Assembly (NCBI RefSeq): GCF_900107925.1
Contig: NZ_FNUJ01000003.1
Coordinates: 992,001 to 1,056,000, forward strand
DNA from: Amycolatopsis pretoriensis
GTDB taxonomy: Bacteria; Actinomycetota; Actinomycetes; Mycobacteriales; Pseudonocardiaceae
Reading direction: 5' to 3'
DNA: 64,000 nt
In this document: in pieces, positions 1-7,983 of the stretch
Layout: the number at the start of each line of letters is the position of its first letter
Numbering within the stretch: position 1 is the first letter of the stretch
The notes under the pieces: generated by a model
Seen by the model: the letters and a program-made list of their open reading frames with translations, nothing else
Databases searched by the model: none
What the model was told of the DNA's origin: nothing
Made by a program: the position numbers and the translations under genes

Positions 1-246
1 ACCCGAGCCAACCCGCCAAGTCCACAACGCACGCCAGCCGCCAAGCCCGGCGGCACCGGCACCACCCCGCCCGGCAAGCCCACCGAGCCCGACACAGCCA
101 CCAAACCGCCCCTCACCGGCACCACTCACCCAACTGAGCTTCCCGGCCCGCCTGGCGCACCCGTCGAATCGGCCAGGACCGGCACCACCCGGCCCGGCAC
201 CCCTGCCGAGCCACCCGGCCCGCGCCCAACCCCTCCCACCACCTGA
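1..246 (+). CDS. C-terminal end of a Pro/Thr/Gly-rich protein (partial)
   Basis: Frame 1 is open from the first base of the window to a TGA at 244-246. It encodes a tail very rich in Pro, Thr, Gly and Ala, with repeated Gly-Thr-Thr and Pro-Gly pairs, and its third codon positions are mostly C or G as in neighbouring genes. No domain is visible. Such tails occur at the ends of actinobacterial surface or membrane proteins, but the rest of the gene lies before the window, so no function can be given. It could also be non-coding low-complexity sequence. Confidence 0.45.
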   Translation, partial: TRANPPSPQRTPAAKPGGTGTTPPGKPTEPDTATKPPLTGTTHPTELPGPPGAPVESARTGTTRPGTPAEPPGPRPTPPTT

Positions 247-396
247 CCCCACCCACCCACAAATGCGGCCACGCGCGACCGGCATGGAAACTGCCTGGGT
301 CGCGCGTGGCCTAGTGGGTCCGGCCCCGAACGGAAACGGGGGTCGAGCCGATGTTTGGTCTCGGCCGCACCGAGGCGGCCGAGCGTCTGGATGGGA

Positions 397-1830
397 TCAG
401 TTGGCCGGGACGGGCTGGCCGCCCAGCGTCACCTCGACCGTGCGGCCGTCGGAAAGCGTGAACGTCGCCTTCTCGTCCGGGGCTCGGGTGCGGATCGCCG
501 CGACCAGCGTGTCCGACGTGTCGATGTTGCGGTCGTCGATCTTCGTCACGATGTCGCCGGACTTCAGGCCCGCCTTCTCCGCCGGGCTGCCGGCGGTGAT
601 GGCACCGAGCTTCGCGCCGCCCTGCGGGGCGTCCGTGACCTGGGCGCCGATGTAGGTCTGCACCGCCTGGCCGGTCTTGATGATCGTGTCCGCGGTGCGG
701 CGGGCCTGGTCGATCGGGATGGCGAACCCGATGCCGACGTTGCCGCTCTCGGAGCCGCCCTGGCCCTGGCCGCCGGAGGCCGACTGCGGGCTGTAGATGG
801 CCGAGTTGATGCCGATGACCTGGCCGGACATGTTCGCCAGCGGACCACCCGAGTTGCCCGGGTTGATCGCCGCGTCGGTCTGGACGGCGTCCATCACCGT
901 CTCCTGACCGCCCTGGCCACCGCCCGCGCGCACCGGCCGGTGCAGCGAGCTGACGATGCCCGAGGTGACCGTGCCGGCCAGCTCGAACGGCGAGCCGATG
1001 GCGACCACCGACTGGCCGACGCGCAGGTCGTCGGACCGGCCGATCTCGACCGGCGTCAGGTTGTTGACGCCGTCGACCTTGACGACCGCGATGTCGGTCG
1101 TCGGGTCGCGGCCGACGACCTTGGCGGCGGCCTTCTTGCCGTCCTGGAACACGGCCTGGATCTGGCCGCCGTTCGCGGCGACCTCGACGACGTGGTTGTT
1201 GGTCAGGATGTAACCGTCGGTGCTGATGACGAACCCGGAGCCCTCGCCGGCCCCCTGCTGCCCGCTCACCTGCAGCTCGACGACGCTCGGCGACAGCTTC
1301 TGCGCGACCGACTCGACCGAGCCGGCGGGCGCGTTGCCGGTCTGCTGGGCCGGCTTCGGCGCGTCGAGGGCGTTGCCGGCCGGACCGCCGGACGTGCCCC
1401 CGGTGAGGTACCCGACCGCCCCGCCCGCGATGCCGCCGACCAGCAGCGCGACCAGCGCGACGCCGGCCATCAGCTTGCCGCCGGACCGCTTCGGCTGCGC
1501 GGGCGGCGCCGGCGGCGTGCCGTAGGCGGCCGTGCCGGGCTGCGCGTAGGGGTTCGGGTTCGGGTAGACGCTCTGCTGGGTCTGACCCGTCGCGGCACCC
1601 TGCGCGGACCAGGGGTTCGCGTTCTGCGGCGTCCCGTAGGACGGATCGGCCCCGGTCACCGCGTGGTAGGACGGCTCCGGCGCCGAGTACTGCGGCGTGC
1701 CGCCGGACTCGGGCGTGGCGGCCTGGTCACCGTACGGGCTCCCCGCCCAACCGCCCTGAGCCGCCTGCTGGCCGGTCTCCGGGTGCCGCGGCGCCGCGGG
1801 GTCGTGCGCGCTGGGGTCGTTCTCGGTCAT
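397..1830 (-). CDS. HtrA/DegP-family membrane-anchored serine protease (PepD-like)
   Basis: The 477-residue protein has a long disordered Pro/Gln/Tyr/Gly-rich N-terminal cytoplasmic region, one membrane segment (about residues 120-140), a trypsin-like domain and a C-terminal PDZ domain. The triad is visible as His in NNHVV, Asp in DPTTDIAVV and Ser in GNSGGPL. The ATG at 1830 is chosen because AGGTGAGGA lies just upstream; the longer open frame has no such site. By family knowledge it degrades or chaperones damaged envelope proteins. In Mycobacterium tuberculosis the homologue pepD follows mprAB directly. Here mprAB lies about 2.5 kb upstream on the same strand, separated by galT, a DeoR regulator and a membrane protein gene, so shared stress control is possible but not shown. 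Confidence 0.93.
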   Translation of the reverse strand: MTENDPSAHDPAAPRHPETGQQAAQGGWAGSPYGDQAATPESGGTPQYSAPEPSYHAVTGADPSYGTPQNANPWSAQGAATGQTQQSVYPNPNPYAQPGTAAYGTPPAPPAQPKRSGGKLMAGVALVALLVGGIAGGAVGYLTGGTSGGPAGNALDAPKPAQQTGNAPAGSVESVAQKLSPSVVELQVSGQQGAGEGSGFVISTDGYILTNNHVVEVAANGGQIQAVFQDGKKAAAKVVGRDPTTDIAVVKVDGVNNLTPVEIGRSDDLRVGQSVVAIGSPFELAGTVTSGIVSSLHRPVRAGGGQGGQETVMDAVQTDAAINPGNSGGPLANMSGQVIGINSAIYSPQSASGGQGQGGSESGNVGIGFAIPIDQARRTADTIIKTGQAVQTYIGAQVTDAPQGGAKLGAITAGSPAEKAGLKSGDIVTKIDDRNIDTSDTLVAAIRTRAPDEKATFTLSDGRTVEVTLGGQPVPAN

Positions 1831-1904
1831 GTCCTCACCTTGCGCGATGGTCCTGAGAGGTTCCTGAGCCGAACCTGTGCATCGGAGATGAGTATGGCCG
1901 GGGA

Positions 1905-2987
1905 TCAGCCCGCCGCGCGGAGCTTTTCCGCGATCTGTTCCGGCGTCGCGTCGTTGACCCACACCGCCATGCCCGATTCGGACCCCGCCAGGTACTTCAG
2001 CTTGTCCTTGGCGCGCAACACGGAGAACAGTTCCAGGTGGAGCCAGCCGAGCTCGCGGTCGCGGCGCACCGGCGCCTGGTGCCACGCCGCGATGTACGGC
2101 AGCGGCCGGTCGTACAGCGCGTCGCAGCGGCGGAGAACGTCCAGGTAGACGTCGGCGAAGTCGTCGCGCTCGGCGTCGGTCAGCGCGGGGATGTCCGCGA
2201 CCTGCCGGTGCGGTACCACGTGCACCTCGATCGGCCAGCGGGCCGCCGGCGGCACGTACGCCGTCCAGTGTTCGCCGGACGCCACCACGCGCGCGCCGGA
2301 CTTCCGCTCGGCGGCCAGCACGTCGCCGAGCACCGGACGGCCGTGTTCGGCCTGGTAGGCGCGGGCGACGTCGAGCATCCGCTCGGTCTTGGGCGTGACG
2401 AACGGGTAGCCGTAGATCTGCCCGTGCGGGTGCGACAGCGTGACGCCGATCTCCTCACCGCGGTTCTCGAACGGGAAGACCTGTTCCACACCGGGCACTT
2501 CGGACAGCGCGGCGGTGCGGTCGGCCCACGCGTCGACGACGGCGCGCACCTGCTTCGGGCTCAGCCGCGAGAAAGCGCCCTCGTGGTCGCTGGTGAAGCA
2601 GACGACCTCGCAGCGGCCACGTCCGGGCCGCACCGGCACCAGCCCGAACCCGTCCACAGTGGACGGCTCGCCGATGACGTCCTCGGCGAAGGACGGGAAG
2701 CGGTTCTCGAAGACGACGACGTCGTAGTCGCTTTCGGGGATCTCGCTCGGTTTGCCGGGCTTGCTCGGACACAACGGACAGAGGTCGGCCGGCGGCTTGT
2801 AGGTCCGCGTCTGCCGGTGCGCGGCCATCGCGACCCACTCACCGGTCAGCGGGTCCAGCCGGATTTCCGACGCGGCCGCGACCGGCGGCAGGTCGCGGGT
2901 GTCCTCGGCGACGCGCTCGGGCGCGCCGGGCTGGTCGAAGTAGATGATCTCCCGGCCGTCGGCCAGGTGTCGTACGGTGCGCTTCAC
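1905..2987 (-). CDS. galT: Galactose-1-phosphate uridylyltransferase
   Basis: This 360-residue protein is a GalT of the HIT superfamily. In the Leloir pathway it exchanges UMP between UDP-glucose and galactose-1-phosphate. Seen in the sequence are the active-site motif SHPHGQIYGYPF with the catalytic His-Pro-His, a CPLC pair near residue 70 that fits the first zinc site, a C-terminal HLELF segment, and full family length. The start is a GTG at 2987-2985 overlapping the TGA of the upstream DeoR regulator (GTGA), so the two are translationally coupled and probably co-regulated. No galK or galE is visible in the window. Confidence 0.95.
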   Translation of the reverse strand: MKRTVRHLADGREIIYFDQPGAPERVAEDTRDLPPVAAASEIRLDPLTGEWVAMAAHRQTRTYKPPADLCPLCPSKPGKPSEIPESDYDVVVFENRFPSFAEDVIGEPSTVDGFGLVPVRPGRGRCEVVCFTSDHEGAFSRLSPKQVRAVVDAWADRTAALSEVPGVEQVFPFENRGEEIGVTLSHPHGQIYGYPFVTPKTERMLDVARAYQAEHGRPVLGDVLAAERKSGARVVASGEHWTAYVPPAARWPIEVHVVPHRQVADIPALTDAERDDFADVYLDVLRRCDALYDRPLPYIAAWHQAPVRRDRELGWLHLELFSVLRAKDKLKYLAGSESGMAVWVNDATPEQIAEKLRAAG

Positions 2988-3784
2988 GCTTCTTGGGCCT
3001 CGTCCGTCTCCGCCGTCTCGGCGATCATGAGTTCCCCCGCTCGTTCGGCGAGTAATTCCTTGGCCTCGTCGGGAATCCCGTCATCGGTCACGACGACGTC
3101 GGCCTCGTCCAGGTCGGCGATCGTGGAGATCCCGACGGTGCCCCACTTCGTGTGGTCGGCGAGCACGACCAGCTTGCGCCCGGCCTCGACCAGCGCGCGG
3201 TCGGTCTCGCTCTCGGTCAGGTTCGGCGTGGTGAACCCCGGCCCGTCCGCCATCCCGTGCACGCCGAGGAAGACGACGTCGAGGTGCAGCGACCGCAGGC
3301 TGTGCACGGCGACCGGGCCGACCAGCGCGTCCGACGGCGTCCGCACCCCGCCGGTGAGCACGACGGTGCGGTCCGGCTGCGTCGACCCGCGCAGCACGTC
3401 GGCGACCTGGATCGAGTTGGTCACGATGGTGAGCCCGGGGATGGCGTCGAGCGCGCGGGCGAGCGTCCAGGTGGTGGTGCCGGCCGAGATGCCGATCGCG
3501 GTGCCGGGCCGCACGAGCGTCGCGGCGAGTTCGGCGATCGCTTCCTTCTGCGCGCGCTGGCGCACGGACTTCGCCTCGAAGCCGGGTTCGTCGGTGCTCT
3601 TGCCGACGATCGAGGTGGCGCCGCCGTAGACCTTTTCGACGAGGCCGCGTCCGGCGAGGACGTCGAGGTCGCGGCGCACCGTCATGTCGGACACGCCCAG
3701 CCTGGTCACGAGGTCACTGACCCGGACCGCGCCGGTCCGCCGTGCCTCTTCCAGGATCACCGCCTGTCGCTGACGCGCCAGCAC
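2984..3784 (-). CDS. DeoR/GlpR-family sugar-phosphate-responsive repressor
   Basis: The 266-residue protein has an N-terminal DeoR helix-turn-helix (about residues 5-60, with the family signature around LGVSDMTVRRDLDVL) and a C-terminal sugar-phosphate-binding domain related to ribose-5-phosphate isomerase (ISAGTTT; LVVLADHTKWG). Members repress sugar catabolic operons and are released by a phosphorylated sugar. It is the first gene of a coupled pair with galT, so regulation of galactose use, including its own transcription, is likely. The start is a GTG at 3784. The 95 bp upstream contain several TGTG/TGTT-type half-sites that could form its operator. Confidence 0.92.
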   Translation of the reverse strand: MLARQRQAVILEEARRTGAVRVSDLVTRLGVSDMTVRRDLDVLAGRGLVEKVYGGATSIVGKSTDEPGFEAKSVRQRAQKEAIAELAATLVRPGTAIGISAGTTTWTLARALDAIPGLTIVTNSIQVADVLRGSTQPDRTVVLTGGVRTPSDALVGPVAVHSLRSLHLDVVFLGVHGMADGPGFTTPNLTESETDRALVEAGRKLVVLADHTKWGTVGISTIADLDEADVVVTDDGIPDEAKELLAERAGELMIAETAETDEAQEA

Positions 3785-3794
3785 CGTTCAACTC

Positions 3795-3850
3795 CGTCCC
3801 CGTCGTCAACCACACAAAATCCTACACGATTCAACACGCGATTCGCAGGA
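3795..3850 (-). promoter_or_regulatory. Possible DeoR/galT operator region
   Basis: On the minus strand, upstream of the DeoR start, GTGTTG, GTGTAG and TGTGGTTG occur at short intervals in an otherwise AT-richer stretch. DeoR-family proteins commonly bind tandem direct half-sites in their own promoters. This is pattern reading only; no -10/-35 pair is assigned. Confidence 0.25.
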
Positions 3851-3879
3851 TCAGCGCGGGTGAACTTCGAATGACCAGG

Positions 3880-4293
3880 TCACCGCACGATCGGCCAAAC
3901 CACGCCCCACGCGAACAACACCACCACGGGCGATCCGAGCGCAACCCGCCACGCGTTCGGAAGTCCGTCCGCGGTGACGAGCGCCGCGTACGCGTAACAG
4001 GCGGCGGCCGCGGCGGCGAACACCGGGAACGTCCCGACATCGACCGTCGTGACCACCGCCAAGAGGGTGATCGGCCCGGCGAGCGCGACGGGCCAGGCCG
4101 GACGGACCCGGCCCAGCGCCATGAGCGCGTACGCGAGCAGCGCCGCACCGAGCACTATGAGCGGCGCGACGAAAAGCCCGACGAGCATGCACCCCGCGCC
4201 GACGCAGAGATCGTCCGCCGGGAACGCGTTCACGGCCAGCGCCGCGAGCAGCGCGCTCGCCGCCGCGACCAGGCACCGGCGGACGAGCAGCAT
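3880..4293 (-). CDS. Small hydrophobic membrane protein, unknown
   Basis: The predicted 137-residue protein consists of four hydrophobic segments separated by short loops, with a Cys-x5-Cys in the first loop (DLCVGAGCM). No family is recognised. It lies 45 bp downstream of the mprB-like kinase on the same strand and may be the last gene of that transcript. Coding is supported by the hydrophobic pattern and the absence of a better frame. The role is unknown. Confidence 0.6.
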   Translation of the reverse strand: MLLVRRCLVAAASALLAALAVNAFPADDLCVGAGCMLVGLFVAPLIVLGAALLAYALMALGRVRPAWPVALAGPITLLAVVTTVDVGTFPVFAAAAAACYAYAALVTADGLPNAWRVALGSPVVVLFAWGVVWPIVR

Positions 4294-4338
4294 GCGCCGA
4301 TCCTGGCCGATGCCGCCCGCGCACGTCCCGGAAACGGC

Positions 4339-5757
4339 TCAGCCGGGCGCCCCCGGCAGCCGGATCGTCATCAACGCGCCGCCTTCCGGTGCCTGCGACG
4401 CGTACACCGCCCCGCCGTGCCGCTCGGCCGCGTGCTTCACGATCGCCAGGCCGAGCCCGGAGCCGGGCAACGTCCGCGCCTCCGACGAGCGGTAGAAGCG
4501 GTCGAACACCTTCGGCAGGTCCTCTTCGGCGATGCCCGGGCCGGCGTCGGCCACCTCGACCACGGCGGTGCCGTCGCCGAGCGGGTAGAGCCGGACCCAG
4601 ACCGTCGATTCCGGCGGCGAGAACTTCACCGCGTTGTCCAGCAGGTTCAGCACCGCGCGCTCGATCGAGCTGTTGTCGCCGGTGAGCACCCACGGCTGCA
4701 GCGAGACGTCGAAGTTGATCTCCCCCGCCCGCCGCCGTGCCCGGTCCAGCGCGCGCTCGACGACGTCCAGAAGCTCGACGCGTTCGAAGCGCTCGCGCGG
4801 CTCGTCCTGGCGCGCGAGCTCGACGAGGTCGCCGATGAGCTGCGTCAGCTCGTCGAGCTGGCCGCTGATGTCCGCGACGATGTCGACGCGGTCCTCGTCC
4901 GGCAGTGGCGGCGCCCCCGGCTTGCTCGCGGCGAGCAGCAGCTCGAGGTTGGTGCGCAGCGATGTCAACGGCGTCCGCAGCTCGTGGCCGGCGTCCGCGA
5001 CCAGCTGGCGCTGGCGTTCCTGCGAGTCCGCGACCGTGCCGAGCATCGTGTTGAAGCTGGTGGTGAGGCGCGCCAGCTCGTCGTCGCCGCTGACCGGGAT
5101 GGGCCGCAGGTCACCGGTCTTGGCGACGCGCTCGGCGGCCGACGTCAGCCGGTCGACCGGGCGCAGGCCGGCCCGCGCGACGGCGGTGCCCGCCGCGGCG
5201 GCGACCAGGATGCCGGCGCCGCCGATCAGGAACAGGACCAGCGCGAGCTCGTTCAGCGTCCGCTTGGTCGGACCCATCGACTGGGCCAGCACGATCGCCT
5301 CGCCGTGCCCGGACGGCAGCGCGACCACCCGGCTGTCGGTGCGGAAGTCCGTCCGCATCGACTCCGGCGAGTCGCCGTTCGCGACGGCCAGCTCGCGCTG
5401 GTCGAACGGCGGCGCCGAGCTCGACAGCGGGTAGGTCATCACGGCGTGCTGGACGTCGGGCGCGGCGTTGAGCTGCCCGATCTGCAGGTCGGCGCTGGCC
5501 AGGAACGCTCCCGGCACCTGCCGCAGCTCGGTCTGCACCTGCGGCGACGCGACGGCCGCCTGCGCGCGCGCCATCAAGCCGTCGTCCAGCTGCTGGTAGA
5601 GGTTGCTGCGCACGACCATGTACGCGCCGATCGACACCAGCGCGACGGCGCCGGCGACGCAGGCGGCGGCGAGCAGCGTCACCCGGCCGCGCAGCGAGAA
5701 CCGGCGCGTCCCCCAGCGCGTGCCGCGGGGATCACCGGGCTCGCCGGCGTCGATCAC
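4339..5757 (-). CDS. mprB: MprB-like sensor histidine kinase
   Basis: The 472-residue kinase has an N-terminal membrane segment, an extracytoplasmic sensor region of about 130 residues, a second membrane segment, a HAMP linker, a dimerisation domain with phospho-acceptor His in [13 protein letters not shown], and a HATPase domain with N box (LLDNAVKF) and glycine boxes ([16 protein letters not shown]). The start is the GTG at 5757, whose GTGA overlaps the regulator's stop codon, the usual mprA-mprB arrangement. The partner MprA is almost identical to the mycobacterial protein along its core, which supports the assignment. In mycobacteria the pair senses envelope stress and controls sigE, sigB and pepD. 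Confidence 0.92.
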   Translation of the reverse strand: MIDAGEPGDPRGTRWGTRRFSLRGRVTLLAAACVAGAVALVSIGAYMVVRSNLYQQLDDGLMARAQAAVASPQVQTELRQVPGAFLASADLQIGQLNAAPDVQHAVMTYPLSSSAPPFDQRELAVANGDSPESMRTDFRTDSRVVALPSGHGEAIVLAQSMGPTKRTLNELALVLFLIGGAGILVAAAAGTAVARAGLRPVDRLTSAAERVAKTGDLRPIPVSGDDELARLTTSFNTMLGTVADSQERQRQLVADAGHELRTPLTSLRTNLELLLAASKPGAPPLPDEDRVDIVADISGQLDELTQLIGDLVELARQDEPRERFERVELLDVVERALDRARRRAGEINFDVSLQPWVLTGDNSSIERAVLNLLDNAVKFSPPESTVWVRLYPLGDGTAVVEVADAGPGIAEEDLPKVFDRFYRSSEARTLPGSGLGLAIVKHAAERHGGAVYASQAPEGGALMTIRLPGAPG

Positions 5758-6446
5758 GGCGGGGTTTCCCTCAGGACGTACCCCACCCCCCGCACCGTGT
5801 GGATCAGCCTCGGCTCCCCCTCGGCCTCCGTCTTGCGGCGCAAGTAGCCGACGTAGACCTCCAGGGCGTTGCCCGACGTCGGGAAGTCGTAACCCCATAC
5901 TTCCTCCAGGATCCGGCCCCGCGTGAGGACGTGCTTCGGGTAGGAGAGGAACAGTTCCAGCAGTGCGAATTCGGTCCGGGTCAGGCTGATCTCGCGGCCG
6001 CCGCGGCGGACCTCGCGCGTGCCCGGGTCGAGGGTCAGGTCCGCGAAGGACAGGATCTCCGACGCCTGGCCGTTCTGGCCTTCCGGGACGGCGCGGCGCA
6101 GCAGTGCCCGCAACCGGGCGAGCAGCTCCTCCAGCGCGAACGGCTTCGGCAGGTAGTCGTCGGCGCCGGCGTCGAGCCCGGACACCCGGTCGGAGACGGT
6201 GTCGCGCGCGGTGAGCACGAGGATCGGCAGGTCGTCACCGGTGCTGCGCAGGCGGCGGGCCACCTCGAGGCCGTCGAGCCGGGGCATCATGACGTCGAGG
6301 ACCATCGCGTCCGGCCGGTCGGCGATGATCGCCTCCAGGGCCTGCGCACCGTCGCTGGCCAGCTGGACCTGGTAGCCGTTGAACTCCAGGGACCGCCGAA
6401 GCGACTCACGGACGGCGCGGTCGTCGTCCACCACAAGGATGCGCAT
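5754..6446 (-). CDS. mprA: MprA-like OmpR-family response regulator
   Basis: The 230-residue protein has a receiver domain (acidic DDD at 7-9, phospho-acceptor Asp51 in VLDVMMP, Lys in PKPFALEEL) and an OmpR-type winged helix with the C-terminal signature [13 protein letters not shown]. Long stretches match my recollection of mycobacterial MprA. It is the first gene of the mprAB pair, with its stop overlapped by the mprB start. It is expected to bind direct repeats in promoters of envelope-stress genes, possibly including the HtrA gene at 397-1830. Confidence 0.95.
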   Translation of the reverse strand: MRILVVDDDRAVRESLRRSLEFNGYQVQLASDGAQALEAIIADRPDAMVLDVMMPRLDGLEVARRLRSTGDDLPILVLTARDTVSDRVSGLDAGADDYLPKPFALEELLARLRALLRRAVPEGQNGQASEILSFADLTLDPGTREVRRGGREISLTRTEFALLELFLSYPKHVLTRGRILEEVWGYDFPTSGNALEVYVGYLRRKTEAEGEPRLIHTVRGVGYVLRETPP

Positions 6447-6513
6447 GGCGTCAGTCTTACTCAGCGTGCTGAGACTCGCCTAAGAACACACACAGAACTA
6501 ACAAAGAGAATCC

Positions 6514-7122
6514 TCACTCCGGTGCCCGCGCGACGGGGGCGTTCCAGTGCCGCCAGAGCGCGATCATCCTGATGGCGACCACGCCCGCGGCCGCGACCAC
6601 GGTGACCGGCCCCTGCGGCAGTCGCAAAGCGTGACCGGCGGCGACGAGCACCGAGCCGGCCAGCGCGGCCACGGCGTAGATCTCTTTCCGCAGGACGAGG
6701 GGGATTTCCCGGAGCAGCAGATCGCGCACGGCCCCGCCGCCGATGCCGGTCGTCATCCCGATCAGGCACGCGGCGTAGACGGTCGCGCCGGCGTTCAGGG
6801 CGATGGTCGTCCCGGCGGTGGCGAAGACGCCGAGCCCGAGGGCGTCGGCGAGCAGCACACCCCGCCGAAGCCGCGCGACCTGCGGGTGGAAGGCGAAGAC
6901 GACCAGGGCGGTCGCGGCGCAGACGGCGAGGTAGGGCCAGTTCCGCAGCGTCGTGGGCGGGTGGATGCCGAGCAGGACGTCCCGGATGACCCCGCCGCCG
7001 AGCGCGGTGGTGAGCCCGACGACCACGACGCCGAAGACGTCGAGCCGAGCCCGCACGGCGGCGAGCGCCCCGGACGCCGCGAAGGCGACGAGCCCGAGGA
7101 ACTCCAGCGCCGTGAGCAGCAT
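6514..7122 (-). CDS. TRIC/UPF0126-family membrane channel protein
   Basis: The 202-residue protein has about seven membrane segments in two homologous halves, each with a glycine-rich repeat followed by Arg-Asp (GGGVIRDVLLG and GGGAVRDLLLR). This is the hallmark of the trimeric intracellular cation channel family, also called the UPF0126 or glycine-transporter domain. Bacterial members are thought to conduct K+ or similar cations. The ATG follows directly on the TAG of the upstream LuxR-type regulator, so the two are probably co-transcribed. Confidence 0.9.
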   Translation of the reverse strand: MLLTALEFLGLVAFAASGALAAVRARLDVFGVVVVGLTTALGGGVIRDVLLGIHPPTTLRNWPYLAVCAATALVVFAFHPQVARLRRGVLLADALGLGVFATAGTTIALNAGATVYAACLIGMTTGIGGGAVRDLLLREIPLVLRKEIYAVAALAGSVLVAAGHALRLPQGPVTVVAAAGVVAIRMIALWRHWNAPVARAPE

Positions 7123-7776
7123 CTACTGGTCGAGCAGGCCCCCGCGATAGGCCAGCAGAGCGGCCTGCACGCGGTTGGCGGCGCCGATCTTCGAGAGCAC
7201 GGCGGAGACGTACCCCTTGACGGTGGCTTCGGAGAGGTGCAGGCGTCCGCCGATCTCGGCGTTGGAGAGGCCCTGCCCGATCAGCGCGACGACCTCGCGT
7301 TCGCGTTCGGACAGTGAGGCGAGCAGCTTCCGGGCCGGCTGAGCAGCGCGTTGTTCGTCCCGGTGGGACTGAACCATCCGCGCGGCCACACCCGGGTCGA
7401 GGACAGCGCCGCCTCTTGCCAGGTCCCTGACGGCTCGCAGGAGGGCAGCCGGATCGATGTCCTTCAGTAGGAAGCCGTTGGCACCGAGCCTGAGGGCGAG
7501 GCTGACGTACTCGTCGATGTCGAAAGTGGTCAGCATGGCAACGGTGGGCGGATCGGGGAGGGCGAGGATGGCCCGCAGCGCCCGGATGCCGTCGTCAGGA
7601 GCCCGCATCTTGATGTCGAGCAGGGCGACGTCGGGGTGGTACCGCCGGGCAACTTCCACTGCGGATCTGCCGTCGGAGGCCTCGCCCACGATCTCGATGT
7701 CCTGAGCCCCGGACATCATCGCGCGCAACCCCGAGCGCACCAGTTCCTCGTCGTCGGCGAACATGAGCTTGATCAA
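7123..7776 (-). CDS. Orphan NarL/LuxR-family response regulator
   Basis: The 217-residue protein has a receiver domain (acidic DDE at 8-10, phospho-acceptor Asp54 in ALLDIKM) and a C-terminal LuxR helix-turn-helix (LSEREREVVALIGQGLSNAE and VKGYVSAVLSKIG). The TTG at 7776 is chosen because GGAGGG lies six bases upstream and the product then begins at the normal distance from the receiver; a longer frame from 7791 overlaps that site. No histidine kinase is adjacent, which is unusual for this family, where the kinase gene normally precedes. The TRIC gene follows without a gap. Confidence 0.9.
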   Translation of the reverse strand: MIKLMFADDEELVRSGLRAMMSGAQDIEIVGEASDGRSAVEVARRYHPDVALLDIKMRAPDDGIRALRAILALPDPPTVAMLTTFDIDEYVSLALRLGANGFLLKDIDPAALLRAVRDLARGGAVLDPGVAARMVQSHRDEQRAAQPARKLLASLSEREREVVALIGQGLSNAEIGGRLHLSEATVKGYVSAVLSKIGAANRVQAALLAYRGGLLDQ

Positions 7777-7983
7777 CGAAGCCCTCCGCAACAGCCAGTA
7801 GGAGGCGGCTCCCCGCGTCCCGTTAACGAAGGTTACCTACTGTTGTTCAGCAGTTCGAAACCAGACACGACCAGGTGACCGACTGGTCCGTCCAGGTCAG
7901 GTGCGGTGGACCGTCCGGCTGGGTGTATCCCGACTGTCGGGCGCGGGTAAGAACCACTCACCTGGGTGACGACGAGAGTCGGA

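Noticed and set aside
355..2148. 597-codon plus-strand frame over the HtrA and galT genes
   Set aside because: Its product is an Arg/Ala/Val-rich low-complexity antisense shadow. The minus strand carries complete domains with catalytic residues.
3742..5847. 701-codon plus-strand frame over the mprB region
   Set aside because: It is antisense to the kinase and composed of Arg, Asp, Gln and His runs typical of GC-rich shadows. No domain is seen.
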